From positions 95,301,343 to 95,365,342 of the forward strand of contig CP136065.1 in assembly GCA_032622095.1 (NCBI GenBank): a stretch of 64,000 nucleotides of DNA. Direction: 5' to 3'. The notes beneath the pieces are model-generated. The model was given only the letters and a program-made list of their open reading frames with translations. It did not search any database and was not told the origin of the DNA. Of this stretch, positions 1 to 10,319 are shown in pieces. The position numbers and the translations under genes were made by a program. Numbering within the stretch: position 1 is the stretch's first letter; the number at the start of each line of letters is the position of its first letter. The DNA is from Siphonodentalium dalli. Taxonomy: Eukaryota > Mollusca > Scaphopoda > Gadilida > Siphonodentaliidae.

Positions 1-768
1 CAAAAGACCCTCGACGACTTATCAACATGGTGCTCTAGATGGAGAATAAAACTCAACGCCAAGAAAACCCAACTCATCATATTCCACCAGAGAAAAACAA
101 CACAGACTATCAACATCAAGATAGACAACGAGACCGTTCAACCATCCAACCAAGCCATCCTACTAGGAATCACCCTTGACCAACGAATGACCTTCGCCGC
201 GCACATCAAAAAAGTCGCTGACAAAGCCAGAAAAAGAACAAACCTGCTAAGTTGTCTCAGAGGTACCGACTGGGGAACCAACAGCCAGACCATCATCAAC
301 CTCTTCAAACTATACGTCCGCCCAGTAATGGAGTATGGCGCACCCATCATAACAGCAGCCTCCAACAGCTCAATCGAAACCCTGCAGAAAGTCCAAAACA
401 AAGCTTTCCGCATCGCTCTACATCAGCCAATCTTCACACCAATCCAAGCCCTCCACGACGCAGCAGACATACCTACGATGAAACAACGACTAACCGACCT
501 CAGAAACCAGACCCTCGCCAGAATCGACAACAGCCCACTCATCCAAGAACTCCATCTACGAAACCAGCTGCTCTCCACCAAAAAGACCAAGTCCATCCTA
601 GAAATCGACAACACCGACAGACCCATCAAGATCCCATACAACCGTCAACCAAGCCAACCAACAGCCAAATCCAACAGCCTCGACTCCTCCACCACGCTTC
701 CACTGCTTTGCCTCCAAATACAACAGCCTCAACAACCGATTTTCATCGAAGAATTAAAGAAAGGGTGA
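1..768 (+). CDS. LINE ORF2, C-terminal 255 residues (partial)
   Basis: The frame is open from base 1 to the stop at 766-768 and is the C-terminal part of a non-LTR retrotransposon reverse transcriptase. The palm active site lies upstream, outside the window. What remains is the thumb and C-terminal region, including a stretch of the type VRPVMEYGAPI and IETLQKVQNKAFRIAL that is typical of the region after the RT domain in Jockey-superfamily LINEs. No RNase H domain follows. The translation is the same as the end of the ORF at 6,232-7,785. It is a mobile-element gene, not a host gene. Confidence 0.8.
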   Translation, partial: QKTLDDLSTWCSRWRIKLNAKKTQLIIFHQRKTTQTINIKIDNETVQPSNQAILLGITLDQRMTFAAHIKKVADKARKRTNLLSCLRGTDWGTNSQTIINLFKLYVRPVMEYGAPIITAASNSSIETLQKVQNKAFRIALHQPIFTPIQALHDAADIPTMKQRLTDLRNQTLARIDNSPLIQELHLRNQLLSTKKTKSILEIDNTDRPIKIPYNRQPSQPTAKSNSLDSSTTLPLLCLQIQQPQQPIFIEELKKG

Positions 769-1398
769 AGGGAACTGCACAATGCATTCCGACCATCCTA
801 ACCGGCCTGCGGCCGGAAACTACACAACAACATTGCTGTCATTTGAGGGGTTAAGGAGAGGTGCCACTCGGCCCTTTCGAGAATCCCGGGCCAGCCACCC
901 AAACTACTATCTCTCTCTTGTTGTCATTTCTATGTTGAACGTTGTTGGGACAACATGAATATTATCATCGACTATGGACCATTTTCCTTACACAAAGCGA
1001 TCTAAATGATCTAGTTTACTAAACTAATCTTATTCCCCTTCTGTACTGGTGAACAAGCGCTTTCATTTTCAACTTGATTCCGAAATATCGAATATGATCG
1101 AGATTCGAATCGACGAATGCACAGCCCGGCCCCATGGATTTATTTTGTCATTTAATATACTTATTAAGTAACTTTCTTTGGTCGTAACATATATCAGTAT
1201 ATAATAACATCATTTGGACCATATTCATTGGCAACCAAACTGGTTTCAAGCGAAAAATCGCTAGAAAATTCGCAAGATTGTCAAGATGTATTGCAAAATA
1301 ATTCAAAGGGTTACGGGTGCGGGTGTACTCCGTTGATGCCCCGTTTGCGCGGAGTTAGAAAAGACGGGAAACGTCGCGTGAATAAACCGATTTTTTTC

Positions 1399-1431
1399 GT
1401 GGTACAATTGGAAAAATTAGAATTGTACCAC
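1399..1431 (+). other. Stem-loop in LINE 3' UTR (copy A)
   Basis: An 11-bp perfect inverted repeat (GTGGTACAATT at 1,399-1,409 and its complement at 1,421-1,431) closes an 11-nt loop about 55 bp before the end of the shared 3' UTR. The same structure is at 8,416-8,448. A conserved hairpin near a LINE 3' end may be the part recognised by the RT; that role is inferred. Confidence 0.5.
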
Positions 1432-1488
1432 AAAACTGGAACGAGATAGCCATGGTAACTCGGGCCACTGGCCAATCAGGACATGGCT

Positions 1489-2000
1489 GTTAGATTCAAT
1501 ACCCAACACAAAGAAAATAACACAAAGGTTTATTTGATGATATCCTGATGAGGATTAAATGAAGCTCAACTCCATGAGTGCAGTAAATGACAAACCAGCT
1601 AATTAAGTTTACTGATGTTCATCATGCACACCTACTTTGTTCAGTTAATTAGCCCTATTGTACCATGTGATTATACAGCCATTGTCTGCAGCAGTCCCAA
1701 TAATATATAATCCTAATTGAAGTTGGTTAGCCTATTGTATTCATATTAGAACATTTTATTGTCTGTATCATAAGTTTATTGCCATACATGCTGTATCCAA
1801 CATTTCAGCAATTATGTGTTTTTATCTGTGTCCACTGTCAGAATTAATGTACACAGTGTACCACATGAAAAAAATGTGCTAACTTTCTTATATGTTGTTT
1901 GTATATGTGCACACTCCACAGTACTACAATATGGGACTATGAGTATCCAATAGCCATCCATATGGATATTTTAGTAGAAGTAATCAAAATGTAATCATGA
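1489..2000. other. AT-rich spacer, nothing recognised
   Basis: Between the end of LINE copy A and the GATTAC-rich tract I see no coding frame, RNA gene or clear repeat. One short ATTGTACCATG motif resembles the TTGTACCAC motif in the LINE 3' stem-loop. Confidence 0.5.
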
Positions 2001-2135
2001 TTACAGGTACATTTGTAAGTGATCGATTACGATTATGTGTAATCAAAAAATGGCATGATTACTGATTACAGGCGATTACTACAAATTTTGTAATCGATTA
2101 CTTTGATTACGATTACTGATTACGATTACACCAAT
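2000..2135. repeat. GATTAC-type simple repeat tract
   Basis: Degenerate runs of GATTAC/GTAATC in both orientations (for example around 2,025-2,060 and 2,080-2,130). This is interspersed simple repeat, not a regular telomeric array. Confidence 0.6.
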
Positions 2136-2201
2136 CCTGACTCCCTGTATACATATATACCCCCCAATGACAATACACCAACAGCAAAGATGCACATACT
2201 T

Positions 2202-2348
2202 AAGAAATAAATACACGGTGTATCGGTGTGTATGGTCAAGTTGTACCACAAAAAACTGATTGTAGGACGACGCGTAGCGGAGTCCTACAATCAGTTTTTT
2301 GTGGTACAACTTGACCATACACACCGATACACCGTGTATTTATTTCTT
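2202..2348. repeat. Perfect 66-bp-arm hairpin
   Basis: Positions 2,202-2,267 are the exact reverse complement of 2,283-2,348, with a 15-bp loop (CGACGCGTAGCGGAG). The arms contain TTGTACCACAAAA, the same core as in the LINE 3' stem-loops at 1,421 and 8,438. It is probably a foldback MITE of recent origin, since the arms have not diverged. Confidence 0.8.
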
Positions 2349-2754
2349 TTGTAATACGACTGAAAGTTTATGGTCACAATTCGACTGAATAGTCAACGAA
2401 ATACTGCACTTTTTCGGTCTCAGCCTCAGCTTTTATGACAGATTGTAATTTGATAATGGCGTAAATAATATAAGTTATTAGTTTCCAGATGTCACTTAGA
2501 TATTTTCGCAAGGATAAATATTTAATGATTTAAAAAAAGATATTGATATAAATAAAAAAAATAATGACATTAAAATGGACAATCCCGGGTCCCCCCCCCC
2601 CCCAAATCACTCTTTCACATAAAGATTAATAAATTTTTAATAAATTATATATATAAAAATACTTCTAGTTCATCAAAATTATTTAAACTATTGTGTATTT
2701 TACCTGTGTCTGTTAGATTTTACGTTTTAGTCATTAATTGTGAACCGACCAGAA

Positions 2755-2880
2755 AACGATGATTTAATTTGGCCAAAGTGTTTTTTAATTTGGCCAAAAA
2801 ACATTTGGCTAAAGTTTTTTTCATTTGGCTAATAAAATTTTCATTTGGCTAAACTTTTGGCTAAAGTTTTTTTCGGTCCA
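2755..2880. repeat. Minisatellite of TTTGGCTAAAG units
   Basis: Irregular tandem copies of a roughly 20-bp unit built on CATTTGGCTAAAGTTTTTTT. The stretch is AT-rich with no coding frame. It lies just upstream of the 5' region of LINE copy B. Confidence 0.6.
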
Positions 2881-3264
2881 GCGTGAACACTGGTCTCAGG
2901 TGAGAAAACATTTCGTGGCGTAATTCGTATTGGGCGTACTCGATTCTTTGCATGGAGTACTCTAGTAATTTGTTTGCGTAAATAATCGTTGTGATTGGCT
3001 AATAAATGATGTGTTTTCAGCGGCGCCCGTGCCTTTCATTTAAATTGTACAGGAAATACGATTGCTGTCATTCAATCATCACAATTCACCACCACAGACC
3101 GAGTCAGCAGCACTCACAGGAACACCTCATCGAGTCAGCAGCACTCTTTATCGGAAAGTCTTCCTCCTTAAGGAGAACTTATAAAATTACCTCTAAGAGT
3201 AAAATCAAAGAGTAAACTTATATAAAATTGCTTAAACAAAGTGTAAAACTTTACAAAATCAGAT

Positions 3265-4812
3265 ATGGCCAGTAAACAAACATCCGCGTCGCAGTGCCCT
3301 TCTCAGGGCGCCGATTCGAGTGAGTTTATTGCCTTCCTGAAAGAAGATAACAAATCGCTCAGGAAACAGATCGCCAGTCTAGAAATACAACTTGCTGGGT
3401 TCAGAGCCTCTATCGACAAGATGGCCGACCGCTTACCCGAAAAGCAACCCACAGCAGAGAAATCTTCCAGCAAAAAAGAGAAAAAGACCGAGAAAATCAA
3501 AAAGAAACCTGATAAAAACACCACGACACCTGCCACATCATCAGCTCCAGTTCCAGATTTCGCCGCAAAACTACCCTCAGCAACCTCTGTACCGTCAGCA
3601 ACTCCAGTACCCTCCATACCGCCAGCAACTCCAGTACCCATCGTTCAAAAAAACCACGAAGACCACATCGAAGTTGAAATGACAGACGCTGAACAAGACA
3701 TCTCCGACGAAGAATTCGCCACCGTCTTCAAAAACAAAAGAAGACGAAAAGAAAGCATGATGATTCCAGATCCTATCAGCCCAATCAGCACGCCAGCCAA
3801 AAAGATCAGAACGCACAAACAGCCTAGCCCGACAAAAGAACCAGAACGACAAGCGACCAATCACTCCAGCAACAATCCAACCAAGCGAAGAGACATCATA
3901 ATAGTCGAAAACCTTACCAGCGAGATGAAGCAGAGTCCACATTTCCTCCATAGAACGATCACGACAAAATATCCCATCCGGACATCAACAACCAGAGCCG
4001 GCACTCTGCTAATCTATCCCCAGAATGATGAAACAAAGCAATATCTACTGAGAAAAGCAAAAGACATCCCAGCTTTCAAAGACAACAACATTACGTTCAG
4101 ACTAACCAACGGAAGCCGTCACCAGAGCACACCAACGACTCATAAAGCCGTTATATGTGGCATACCTCCATCTGTCACAGATGACGACATTACACAAGAC
4201 ATTGGCGACAAATACACTGTACAAAGACTAAAGAGCTCCCATGACAACCAACCAACATGGAAAGTTAAAATCACCTGCGAGAACAAAGAAGCAAAGCAAC
4301 TTATAATGAACGGCGTCAGACTAGGCTCCAACTTAAACAAATATAAAGTCATCGAATACAAAGAACGACCACACGCAACCCAGTGCTACAAATGTCAAAA
4401 GTTCAATCACACGGCCGAATTCTGCAAAAGCAACGACATAATCTGCAAAAATTGCGCGGGAAATCACAAACACCAAGACTGCACCAGTAACATCAAAATA
4501 TGCGCGAACTGCGACAGTGATCACCACTCAGCATACAAGGGATGCACAGTTTTTAAAACTGAAGTTACAACAAAAGAAACACAAAAGCTCACATACGCAG
4601 CCGCCACAAGCAAACCCGCCGACATCACTGAAACCCTAAAGCTTGCAGCTGTAATAACATCGACCATTGTCAGCGCCCTGTCTGACAAACAAAGAGATCC
4701 ACGAAATATCAAAGACAGCGTGTGTCAAAACGTCGAACATGCTGTCAACACCATATACAGAACTCAACTCACAAAAGAAACCATCCAACAGTTCACATAC
4801 AGCCAAAGCTGA
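3265..4812 (+). CDS. LINE ORF1, Gag-like nucleic-acid-binding protein
   Basis: A 515-residue protein. Residues 20-60 are a likely coiled coil (charged heptad-like stretch), residues 60-210 a low-complexity Lys/Pro/Thr-rich linker, and residues 210-370 an RRM-like or otherwise undefined domain. Three zinc knuckles follow: C374-x2-C-x4-H-x4-C387, C394-x2-C-x3-H-x4-C406 and C413-x2-C-x4-H-x5-C427. Tandem knuckles after a coiled coil are the usual layout for Jockey-superfamily ORF1, which packages its own RNA. The start at 3,265 is the first ATG of the frame and follows the C/A-rich leader. ORF2 begins 36 bp after the stop. Confidence 0.85.
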   Translation: MASKQTSASQCPSQGADSSEFIAFLKEDNKSLRKQIASLEIQLAGFRASIDKMADRLPEKQPTAEKSSSKKEKKTEKIKKKPDKNTTTPATSSAPVPDFAAKLPSATSVPSATPVPSIPPATPVPIVQKNHEDHIEVEMTDAEQDISDEEFATVFKNKRRRKESMMIPDPISPISTPAKKIRTHKQPSPTKEPERQATNHSSNNPTKRRDIIIVENLTSEMKQSPHFLHRTITTKYPIRTSTTRAGTLLIYPQNDETKQYLLRKAKDIPAFKDNNITFRLTNGSRHQSTPTTHKAVICGIPPSVTDDDITQDIGDKYTVQRLKSSHDNQPTWKVKITCENKEAKQLIMNGVRLGSNLNKYKVIEYKERPHATQCYKCQKFNHTAEFCKSNDIICKNCAGNHKHQDCTSNIKICANCDSDHHSAYKGCTVFKTEVTTKETQKLTYAAATSKPADITETLKLAAVITSTIVSALSDKQRDPRNIKDSVCQNVEHAVNTIYRTQLTKETIQQFTYSQS

Positions 4813-4848
4813 CACGCCCAAACACACAAGCCGATTGTAACACCTACA

Positions 4849-6063
4849 ATGGCTGACACGACCAAACAGACTACAACAACACGCCACACACACAACTTGC
4901 CCACACAAAAACACGCTTTTCACCTACTCCACGTTAACATAAACGGACTATCTGCTAAACGCCAAATTCTTCAAGAGTACATCACAGACCAACAACCAGA
5001 CGTTATCGCCATCAACGAAACGAAACTCAACGACAACAGCAGGGTTAGCTTCACCAACTACAAGATCGCCCGCCGTGACCGTACCGCACACGGTGGCGGG
5101 GTCGCTCTCCTCATCCATAAAGACCTGAAACACGCCATGCTCAACACCGACGACCTAGACGAAGAAACCCTGGCAGTAGAAGTCACCATTCGCAGTGCCA
5201 AGACTGCCATCATCGCCACATATAACCCGCCAAACACAGACCTCAGCAATGCCTCCTTCAAACACTTCACATCAACCCACCGCCACTGCATCTTCATCGG
5301 AGACTACAACGCGAAGCACACCTACTACGGCTGTAAAGATACCAACAGAAACGGTGACCGAATGTTCAACATCATCGAAGATCTTGATCTACTCATACTA
5401 AACAACATAGACGAACCAACACATCACCACGCGGCGACCAACAAATGGGACATCCTAGACCTAGCCATTGCCACTCCATCCATCGCATCTAAAGGAATCA
5501 TGTGCTATATTGGAGACGACGTATCCAGCGACCACCTACCCGTACACATAAGATCCAGCAATGCCTCAACCGATCGCCACCCGAAAACCCTCCGCCGCAA
5601 CCTAAATAAAGCCGACTGGGACAGTTTCCGACAGCAACTCACCAACAGCATAGACAATTCACCCATCACATCAACCAGCGACATTGACGCGACATGCCAG
5701 CACCTATCCCAAACCCTCGAATCAGCCCTAGATACAGCATGCCCGAAACAACAAGTCAACACCACAGCATGGCGAGTCTCCCCCGAAACTCTGAAAATGA
5801 TCCGACTTAAACGCAAGCTAAGAAGACTACAGCAGAAAAACCCAAACGACATGTACTACCGAAATCTTTACAACAACATGAACAGACAAGTCAAAACGGC
5901 AGTCAAAAAAGAAAAACAAGCATCCTGGCAGCGGTCGACAACCGAACTCGGCGATAAAAGAATGAACAGAAACTTCTGGAGTACCTTCAAATCCCTTACC
6001 GGCACAGGAAAAAACAACAACAGCACAGAAAAACCCCTCAAAAAAAAACAGATGGCAGCCTGA
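4849..6063 (+). CDS. LINE ORF2, N-terminal part: APE-type endonuclease
   Basis: 404 residues. The endonuclease starts at about residue 24 (HLLHVNINGLSAK), has the catalytic Glu in INETKL, the GDYNAKH motif and the closing SSDHLPV motif. This is the complete motif set of apurinic-type LINE endonucleases, which nick the target DNA before reverse transcription. The frame ends in a TGA at 6,061-6,063 just after an A9 run (6,042-6,050), before the RT domain. The expected continuation lies in another frame from about 6,050 to 6,230, so the ORF2 protein is broken here unless translation shifts frame. Confidence 0.85.
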   Translation: MADTTKQTTTTRHTHNLPTQKHAFHLLHVNINGLSAKRQILQEYITDQQPDVIAINETKLNDNSRVSFTNYKIARRDRTAHGGGVALLIHKDLKHAMLNTDDLDEETLAVEVTIRSAKTAIIATYNPPNTDLSNASFKHFTSTHRHCIFIGDYNAKHTYYGCKDTNRNGDRMFNIIEDLDLLILNNIDEPTHHHAATNKWDILDLAIATPSIASKGIMCYIGDDVSSDHLPVHIRSSNASTDRHPKTLRRNLNKADWDSFRQQLTNSIDNSPITSTSDIDATCQHLSQTLESALDTACPKQQVNTTAWRVSPETLKMIRLKRKLRRLQQKNPNDMYYRNLYNNMNRQVKTAVKKEKQASWQRSTTELGDKRMNRNFWSTFKSLTGTGKNNNSTEKPLKKKQMAA

Positions 6064-6231
6064 CCTCAGGAGACAAAGAGAAAGCAGAAGCCTTCGCCGA
6101 CAACCTTCAAAAAATCCACAACACCCACCAAGGCCCAGCCTACGACGACGCCTTCAAAGCAACTGTAGAAAACCACATCAAAGACAACCCCGACCTCTTC
6201 AAACCACTTCCAAGTACCACCAACGACCACG

Positions 6232-7785
6232 ATGATGTCTTCCCCAATCACACAAGACGAAATCGCATCTAACCTAAAGAAGGGAAAAGGCAACTCAGCA
6301 CCAGGCAACGACAGCATCACATACGCCATCCTACGACAAGCCCCTCCAGCCTTCTTCGCCAGACTACTCCTTCTATTCAACGCCTGCCTGACCATTGGAT
6401 ACTTCCCAACAGCATGGAAAACCGCCGTCGGTATCATGATACCCAAGCCAGAAAAAGACCGCGCCATTCCCAACAACTATCGACCCATCAGCCTCCTCCA
6501 ATGTACCGGGAAACTATTCGAAAGAATTATCAGCAGCCGACTACGAGAGCACCTTGAATCCTCCGACTTCTTCAACCCGTGGCAGCGTGGCTACCGACAA
6601 GGCAAAGAAGGCATGGAACACATCGTTCGACTAGCTGAAGACGCCCGACTATCCCTTGGCAAAAACTGGTTAACAGCTGCAGTATTTCTTGACGTTGAGA
6701 AGGCCTTCGATTCCGTATGGCACGACGGCCTAAGATACAAGTTCAGCCAGCTCAACATCGCCCGAAAATACACACGACTAGTATCCTCTTTCCTACAAGA
6801 TCGTCAACTCAGCGTCCGCATCAACAACGACACATCCAGCCCAGTATTCCTACGCGCCGGAACCCCACAAGGATCAGTACTCAGCCCACTCCTCTTCCTG
6901 ATATACGCCAATGACATACCCACCAACCCAAGAAACAACGTAGAAATCTCACAATTCGCCGACGACCTAGGACTCTGGACAACACACAAAAACCCCAGGA
7001 TCCTACAAAAACGATTACAAAAGACCCTCGACGACTTATCAACATGGTGCTCTAGATGGAGAATAAAACTCAACGCCAAGAAAACCCAACTCATCATATT
7101 CCACCAGAGAAAAACAACACAGACTATCAACATCAAGATAGACAACGAGACCGTTCAACCATCCAACCAAGCCATCCTACTAGGAATCACCCTTGACCAA
7201 CGAATGACCTTCGCCGCGCACATCAAAAAAGTCGCTGACAAAGCCAGAAAAAGAACAAACCTGCTAAGTTGTCTCAGAGGTACCGACTGGGGAACCAACA
7301 GCCAGACCATCATCAACCTCTTCAAACTATACGTCCGCCCAGTAATGGAGTATGGCGCACCCATCATAACAGCAGCCTCCAACAGCTCAATCGAAACCCT
7401 GCAGAAAGTCCAAAACAAAGCTTTCCGCATCGCTCTACATCAGCCAATCTTCACACCAATCCAAGCCCTCCACGACGCAGCAGACATACCTACGATGAAA
7501 CAACGACTAACCGACCTCAGAAACCAGACCCTCGCCAGAATCGACAACAGCCCACTCATCCAAGAACTCCATCTACGAAACCAGCTGCTCTCCACCAAAA
7601 AGACCAAGTCCATCCTAGAAATCGACAACACCGACAGACCCATCAAGATCCCATACAACCGTCAACCAAGCCAACCAACAGCCAAATCCAACAGCCTCGA
7701 CTCCTCCACCACGCTTCCACTGCTTTGCCTCCAAATACAACAGCCTCAACAACCGATTTTCATCGAAGAATTAAAGAAAGGGTGA
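6232..7785 (+). CDS. LINE ORF2, C-terminal part: reverse transcriptase
   Basis: 517 residues in the same frame as the endonuclease ORF. RT motifs in order are NYRPISLL (residues 82-89), the catalytic FLDVEKAFD (142-150, Asp144), TPQGSVLSPLLF (201-212) and the active-site FADD (242-245). The C-terminal region is of the Jockey type and no RNase H is present. ATG ATG at 6,232 is the first start of the open frame, but in the intact element the RT would be continuous with the endonuclease. About 170 bp of linker coding between the two ORFs is readable only in another frame. Confidence 0.88.
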   Translation: MMSSPITQDEIASNLKKGKGNSAPGNDSITYAILRQAPPAFFARLLLLFNACLTIGYFPTAWKTAVGIMIPKPEKDRAIPNNYRPISLLQCTGKLFERIISSRLREHLESSDFFNPWQRGYRQGKEGMEHIVRLAEDARLSLGKNWLTAAVFLDVEKAFDSVWHDGLRYKFSQLNIARKYTRLVSSFLQDRQLSVRINNDTSSPVFLRAGTPQGSVLSPLLFLIYANDIPTNPRNNVEISQFADDLGLWTTHKNPRILQKRLQKTLDDLSTWCSRWRIKLNAKKTQLIIFHQRKTTQTINIKIDNETVQPSNQAILLGITLDQRMTFAAHIKKVADKARKRTNLLSCLRGTDWGTNSQTIINLFKLYVRPVMEYGAPIITAASNSSIETLQKVQNKAFRIALHQPIFTPIQALHDAADIPTMKQRLTDLRNQTLARIDNSPLIQELHLRNQLLSTKKTKSILEIDNTDRPIKIPYNRQPSQPTAKSNSLDSSTTLPLLCLQIQQPQQPIFIEELKKG

Positions 7786-8415
7786 AGGGAACTGCACAAT
7801 GCATTCCGACCATCCTAACCGGCCTGCGGCCGGAAACTACACAACAACATTGCTGTCATTTGAGGGGTTAAGGAGAGGTGCCACTCGGCCCTTTCGAGAA
7901 TCCCGGGCCAGCCACCCAAACTACTATCTCTCTCTTGTTGTCATTTCTATGTTGAACGTTGTTGGGACAACATGAATATTATCATCGACTATGGACCATT
8001 TTCCTTACACAAAGCGATCTAAATGATCTAGTTTACTAAACTAATCTTATTCCCCTTCTGTACTGGTGAACAAGCGCTTTCATTTTCAACTTGATTCCGA
8101 AATATCGAATATGATCGAGATTCGAATCGACGAATGCACAGCCCGGCCCCATGGATTTATTTTGTCATTTAATATACTTATTAAGTAACTTTCTTTGGTC
8201 GTAACATATATCAGTATATAATAACATCATTTGGACCATATTCATTGGCAACCAAACTGGTTTCAAGCGAAAAATCGCTAGAAAATTCGCAAGATTGTCA
8301 AGATGTATTGCAAAATAATTCAAAGGGTTACGGGTGCGGGTGTACTCCGTTGATGCCCCGTTTGCGCGGAGTTAGAAAAGACGGGAAACGTCGCGTGAAT
8401 AAACCGATTTTTTTA

Positions 8416-8448
8416 GTGGTACAATTGGAAAAATTAGAATTGTACCAC
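8416..8448 (+). other. Stem-loop in LINE 3' UTR (copy B)
   Basis: The same 11-bp stem and 11-nt loop as at 1,399-1,431. The only base difference between the two LINE copies lies directly before it (8,415). Confidence 0.5.
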
Positions 8449-8506
8449 AAAACTGGAACGAGATAGCCATGGTAACTCGGGCCACTGGCCAATCAGGACA
8501 TGGCTT

Positions 8507-8994
8507 TTAAAGGTACTCAACCCGTAAAGCGGGTCCCCATCTCAACAGATTCCAACAACAACAATCCGATCAGAGGGTCCTATATTACTATTTCTTTGGC
8601 TTTGGGGGTAAAAAATATTTGATTCGAGTCGAGGAACCCATCAAACAAAGCTCAGAGTTATTAGATATTGAATTTTGAAAATTCTTATGTTCTCGAGATG
8701 AGTACTGATAACTGCCGTCAATTTGGTAACCTGCTCGAGATTTTACGCCAAAATTCTATTCAAACAGACAAGGATGGATAACTCTATAATCAAGTGGGTA
8801 ATAATAACGAATTTTTGATTGTCTTCTGGGCCAGAAAGAATTCCCGATAATGAAAAATAATAGATTTCTAAAATCGATATCTAACAAATCTGAGCTTTGA
8901 TGGGTGACTTCCTCGACTCGAATCAAATATTTTTGACCGCCGAAGCCATTGAAATAGTAATTGAGAGGAGTTTTATCGGGTTGAGTACCTTTAA
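8507..8994. mobile_element. TTAA-flanked MITE (family M1), 488 bp
   Basis: TTAA at 8,507-8,510 is followed by AGGTACTCAACCCG, and the right end is CGGGTTGAGTACCT followed by TTAA at 8,991-8,994. TTAA duplications with short inverted ends fit piggyBac-like or Kolobok-like transposases acting in trans. The interior has two internally inverted parts (near 8,600-8,660 and 8,870-8,960). It lies 1 bp from the end of LINE copy B. A second copy is at 57,411-57,795 and a left end is at 58,752. Confidence 0.75.
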
Positions 8995-8999
8995 GCATA

Positions 9000-9236
9000 G
9001 TTAGGCAGGGTCGTATTACAAATACATTATACACCTATGATCACAATGACACTTCATATATACCAACACGCTCGCCAATGACAATCCATCTATACATGTA
9101 TGCATATACACTTCAACAATCATGACCATAGAGCCGTTCCATGTACACCTATAATTATTATACCCATAACCATACAACCACTCCTTATTTATCCATACAC
9201 CCCACCCATGATCATACAACCAACACATGTACACCC
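9000..9236. repeat. Degenerate minisatellite (CCATACA/GTATACCT type)
   Basis: Imperfect units containing ATGACCATA, CAGCCACT and TGTACACCTAT recur here and again at 10,320-10,580. The two parts look like one array split by the repeat-B block in between. Confidence 0.5.
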
Positions 9237-10318
9237 AGGGACGTGGCTAGAGGGTCTCCGTTGGGGGTGTCCACCATGGGAAATTCAAATTGCACCCCCC
9301 TTGAATCAGAATCAGACCCCAAACACAAGTTTTGCATAATTCCATTTGCATACCCCTTGCACCTCAGTGCTCAGGCCTAATATCCTATATATTCAAAAAA
9401 CATGGTTCTATATATTCCCGGTATGAGAACATTCAGATATTTTAACCTAAAAAATTGCATAAATCATAACATCTAGTGGTCTAACTCCAGACAAATGCGC
9501 ACGGCTACGGGCAAGAGACCAGGACAAATCGGCTGACCATGGTTGTTCGGCTCGGTGTGAGAAATTTTGAAAACTCTACAAGAAAATTACAAATCCTAGT
9601 ATCTAGACTTGCTCAACTGAAGCTTCCCTAGTGTTGGAAATTTCAAACCTCATGCTCCCCCTCAGCTTGGGAAATTCTCCAACCGATGACCATTTCAGTC
9701 CACAAGTTGGACCAAATGTAGTAAAATTGTTGATTATTTTCTTAAACAAATTAGCAGTTTTGCATTGGCCACGGGGGAGGGACAATGACACACCGGGCCG
9801 ACCATGGTTCGGCCCGGTGTGGGAATTTTGTTTAATCTGAACAAGAATATCGCAAATCCTAGCATCTAGACTAGCCTCAAGCCTTCATAGAGTTGGAAAT
9901 TTCAAACCTGACACACCCACTTAGGTTGGAATATTTCCAACTGATGACAATTCCAATGACAATGTTAACCAAATGTATGACAATATTGTTTTCTTAAATT
10001 AACTAGCAGGTTTTGACTGGCCACGGGGGAGGGACCAGGACACAAGCTTTCCAAGTGTTTGAAATTTCCAACCTGTCACCCCCATAAGGTTGGAAAATTT
10101 CCAACTGATGACCATCTCAGTCAAAATGTTTGACCAAAGATAGGAAAATATGCAAATATTGATCCAAAAACAATTAATTCCCCCAATAAATTGTTTGAAA
10201 ATCAAACTACAAGAACATGTTCAACCTATTGTTGGTGTGAAATTTCCAACTAATGTTTTGGCAGGTATGAAATTTCCAACTGTTGAAAATTTTTACCAAA
10301 GTTGGGGGGGGGGGGTGT
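9237..10318. repeat. Repeat family B block with three ~290-bp subunits
   Basis: It begins GACGTGGCTAGAGGGTC, contains three diverged subunits (near 9,540-9,830, 9,830-10,020 and 10,030-10,300) sharing GAAATTTCCAACCT and GGCCACGGGGGAGGGAC, and ends at a G-run. The start matches 58,790-59,040, and the end (TTTCCAACTGTTGAAA) matches 59,830-59,855 in reverse. Repeat B is therefore a dispersed family. Confidence 0.65.
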
Positions 10319-10319
10319 C

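Larger units (their letters stand above)
1..1488 (+). mobile_element. Jockey-type LINE, 3' part (copy A, cut by window edge)
   Basis: Positions 1-1,488 match 7,018-8,505 at a constant offset of 7,017. The only difference I found is C at 1,398 against A at 8,415. The segment carries the C-terminal part of the reverse transcriptase and about 720 bp of 3' UTR. The match stops at 1,488, so the LINE 3' end, or the end of the duplicated block, is there. No poly(A) tail is visible. The 5' part lies outside the window. Confidence 0.85.
3000..8505 (+). mobile_element. Jockey-type LINE (copy B), near complete
   Basis: The order is a 5' leader, ORF1 with three CCHC knuckles, a 36-bp gap, ORF2 with APE endonuclease and RT, and a 720-bp 3' UTR. 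There is no RNase H. ORF1 with knuckles, an APE-type endonuclease and the LFLIYANDIP and FADD motifs point to the Jockey superfamily. The 3' limit at 8,505 is set by the end of identity with copy A. The 5' limit is a guess: base composition changes to C/A-rich near 3,010-3,060, and the leader has a small duplication of CGAGTCAGCAGCACTC near 3,100 and 3,133. Confidence 0.85.

Noticed and set aside
252-854. 200-codon plus-strand frame overlapping the RT (also 7,269-7,871)
   Set aside because: Shadow of the C/A-rich RT coding sequence in another frame.
1228-1449. 73-codon frame in the LINE 3' UTR (also 8,245-8,466)
   Set aside because: Lies after the ORF2 stop, has no known domain and is conserved only because the two copies are nearly identical.
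2000-2135. Interstitial telomere repeat
   Set aside because: GATTAC/GTAATC words are irregular and in both orientations; no TTAGGG-type array.
9603-10205. Short frames in repeat B
   Set aside because: Not preserved among the three ~290-bp subunits.
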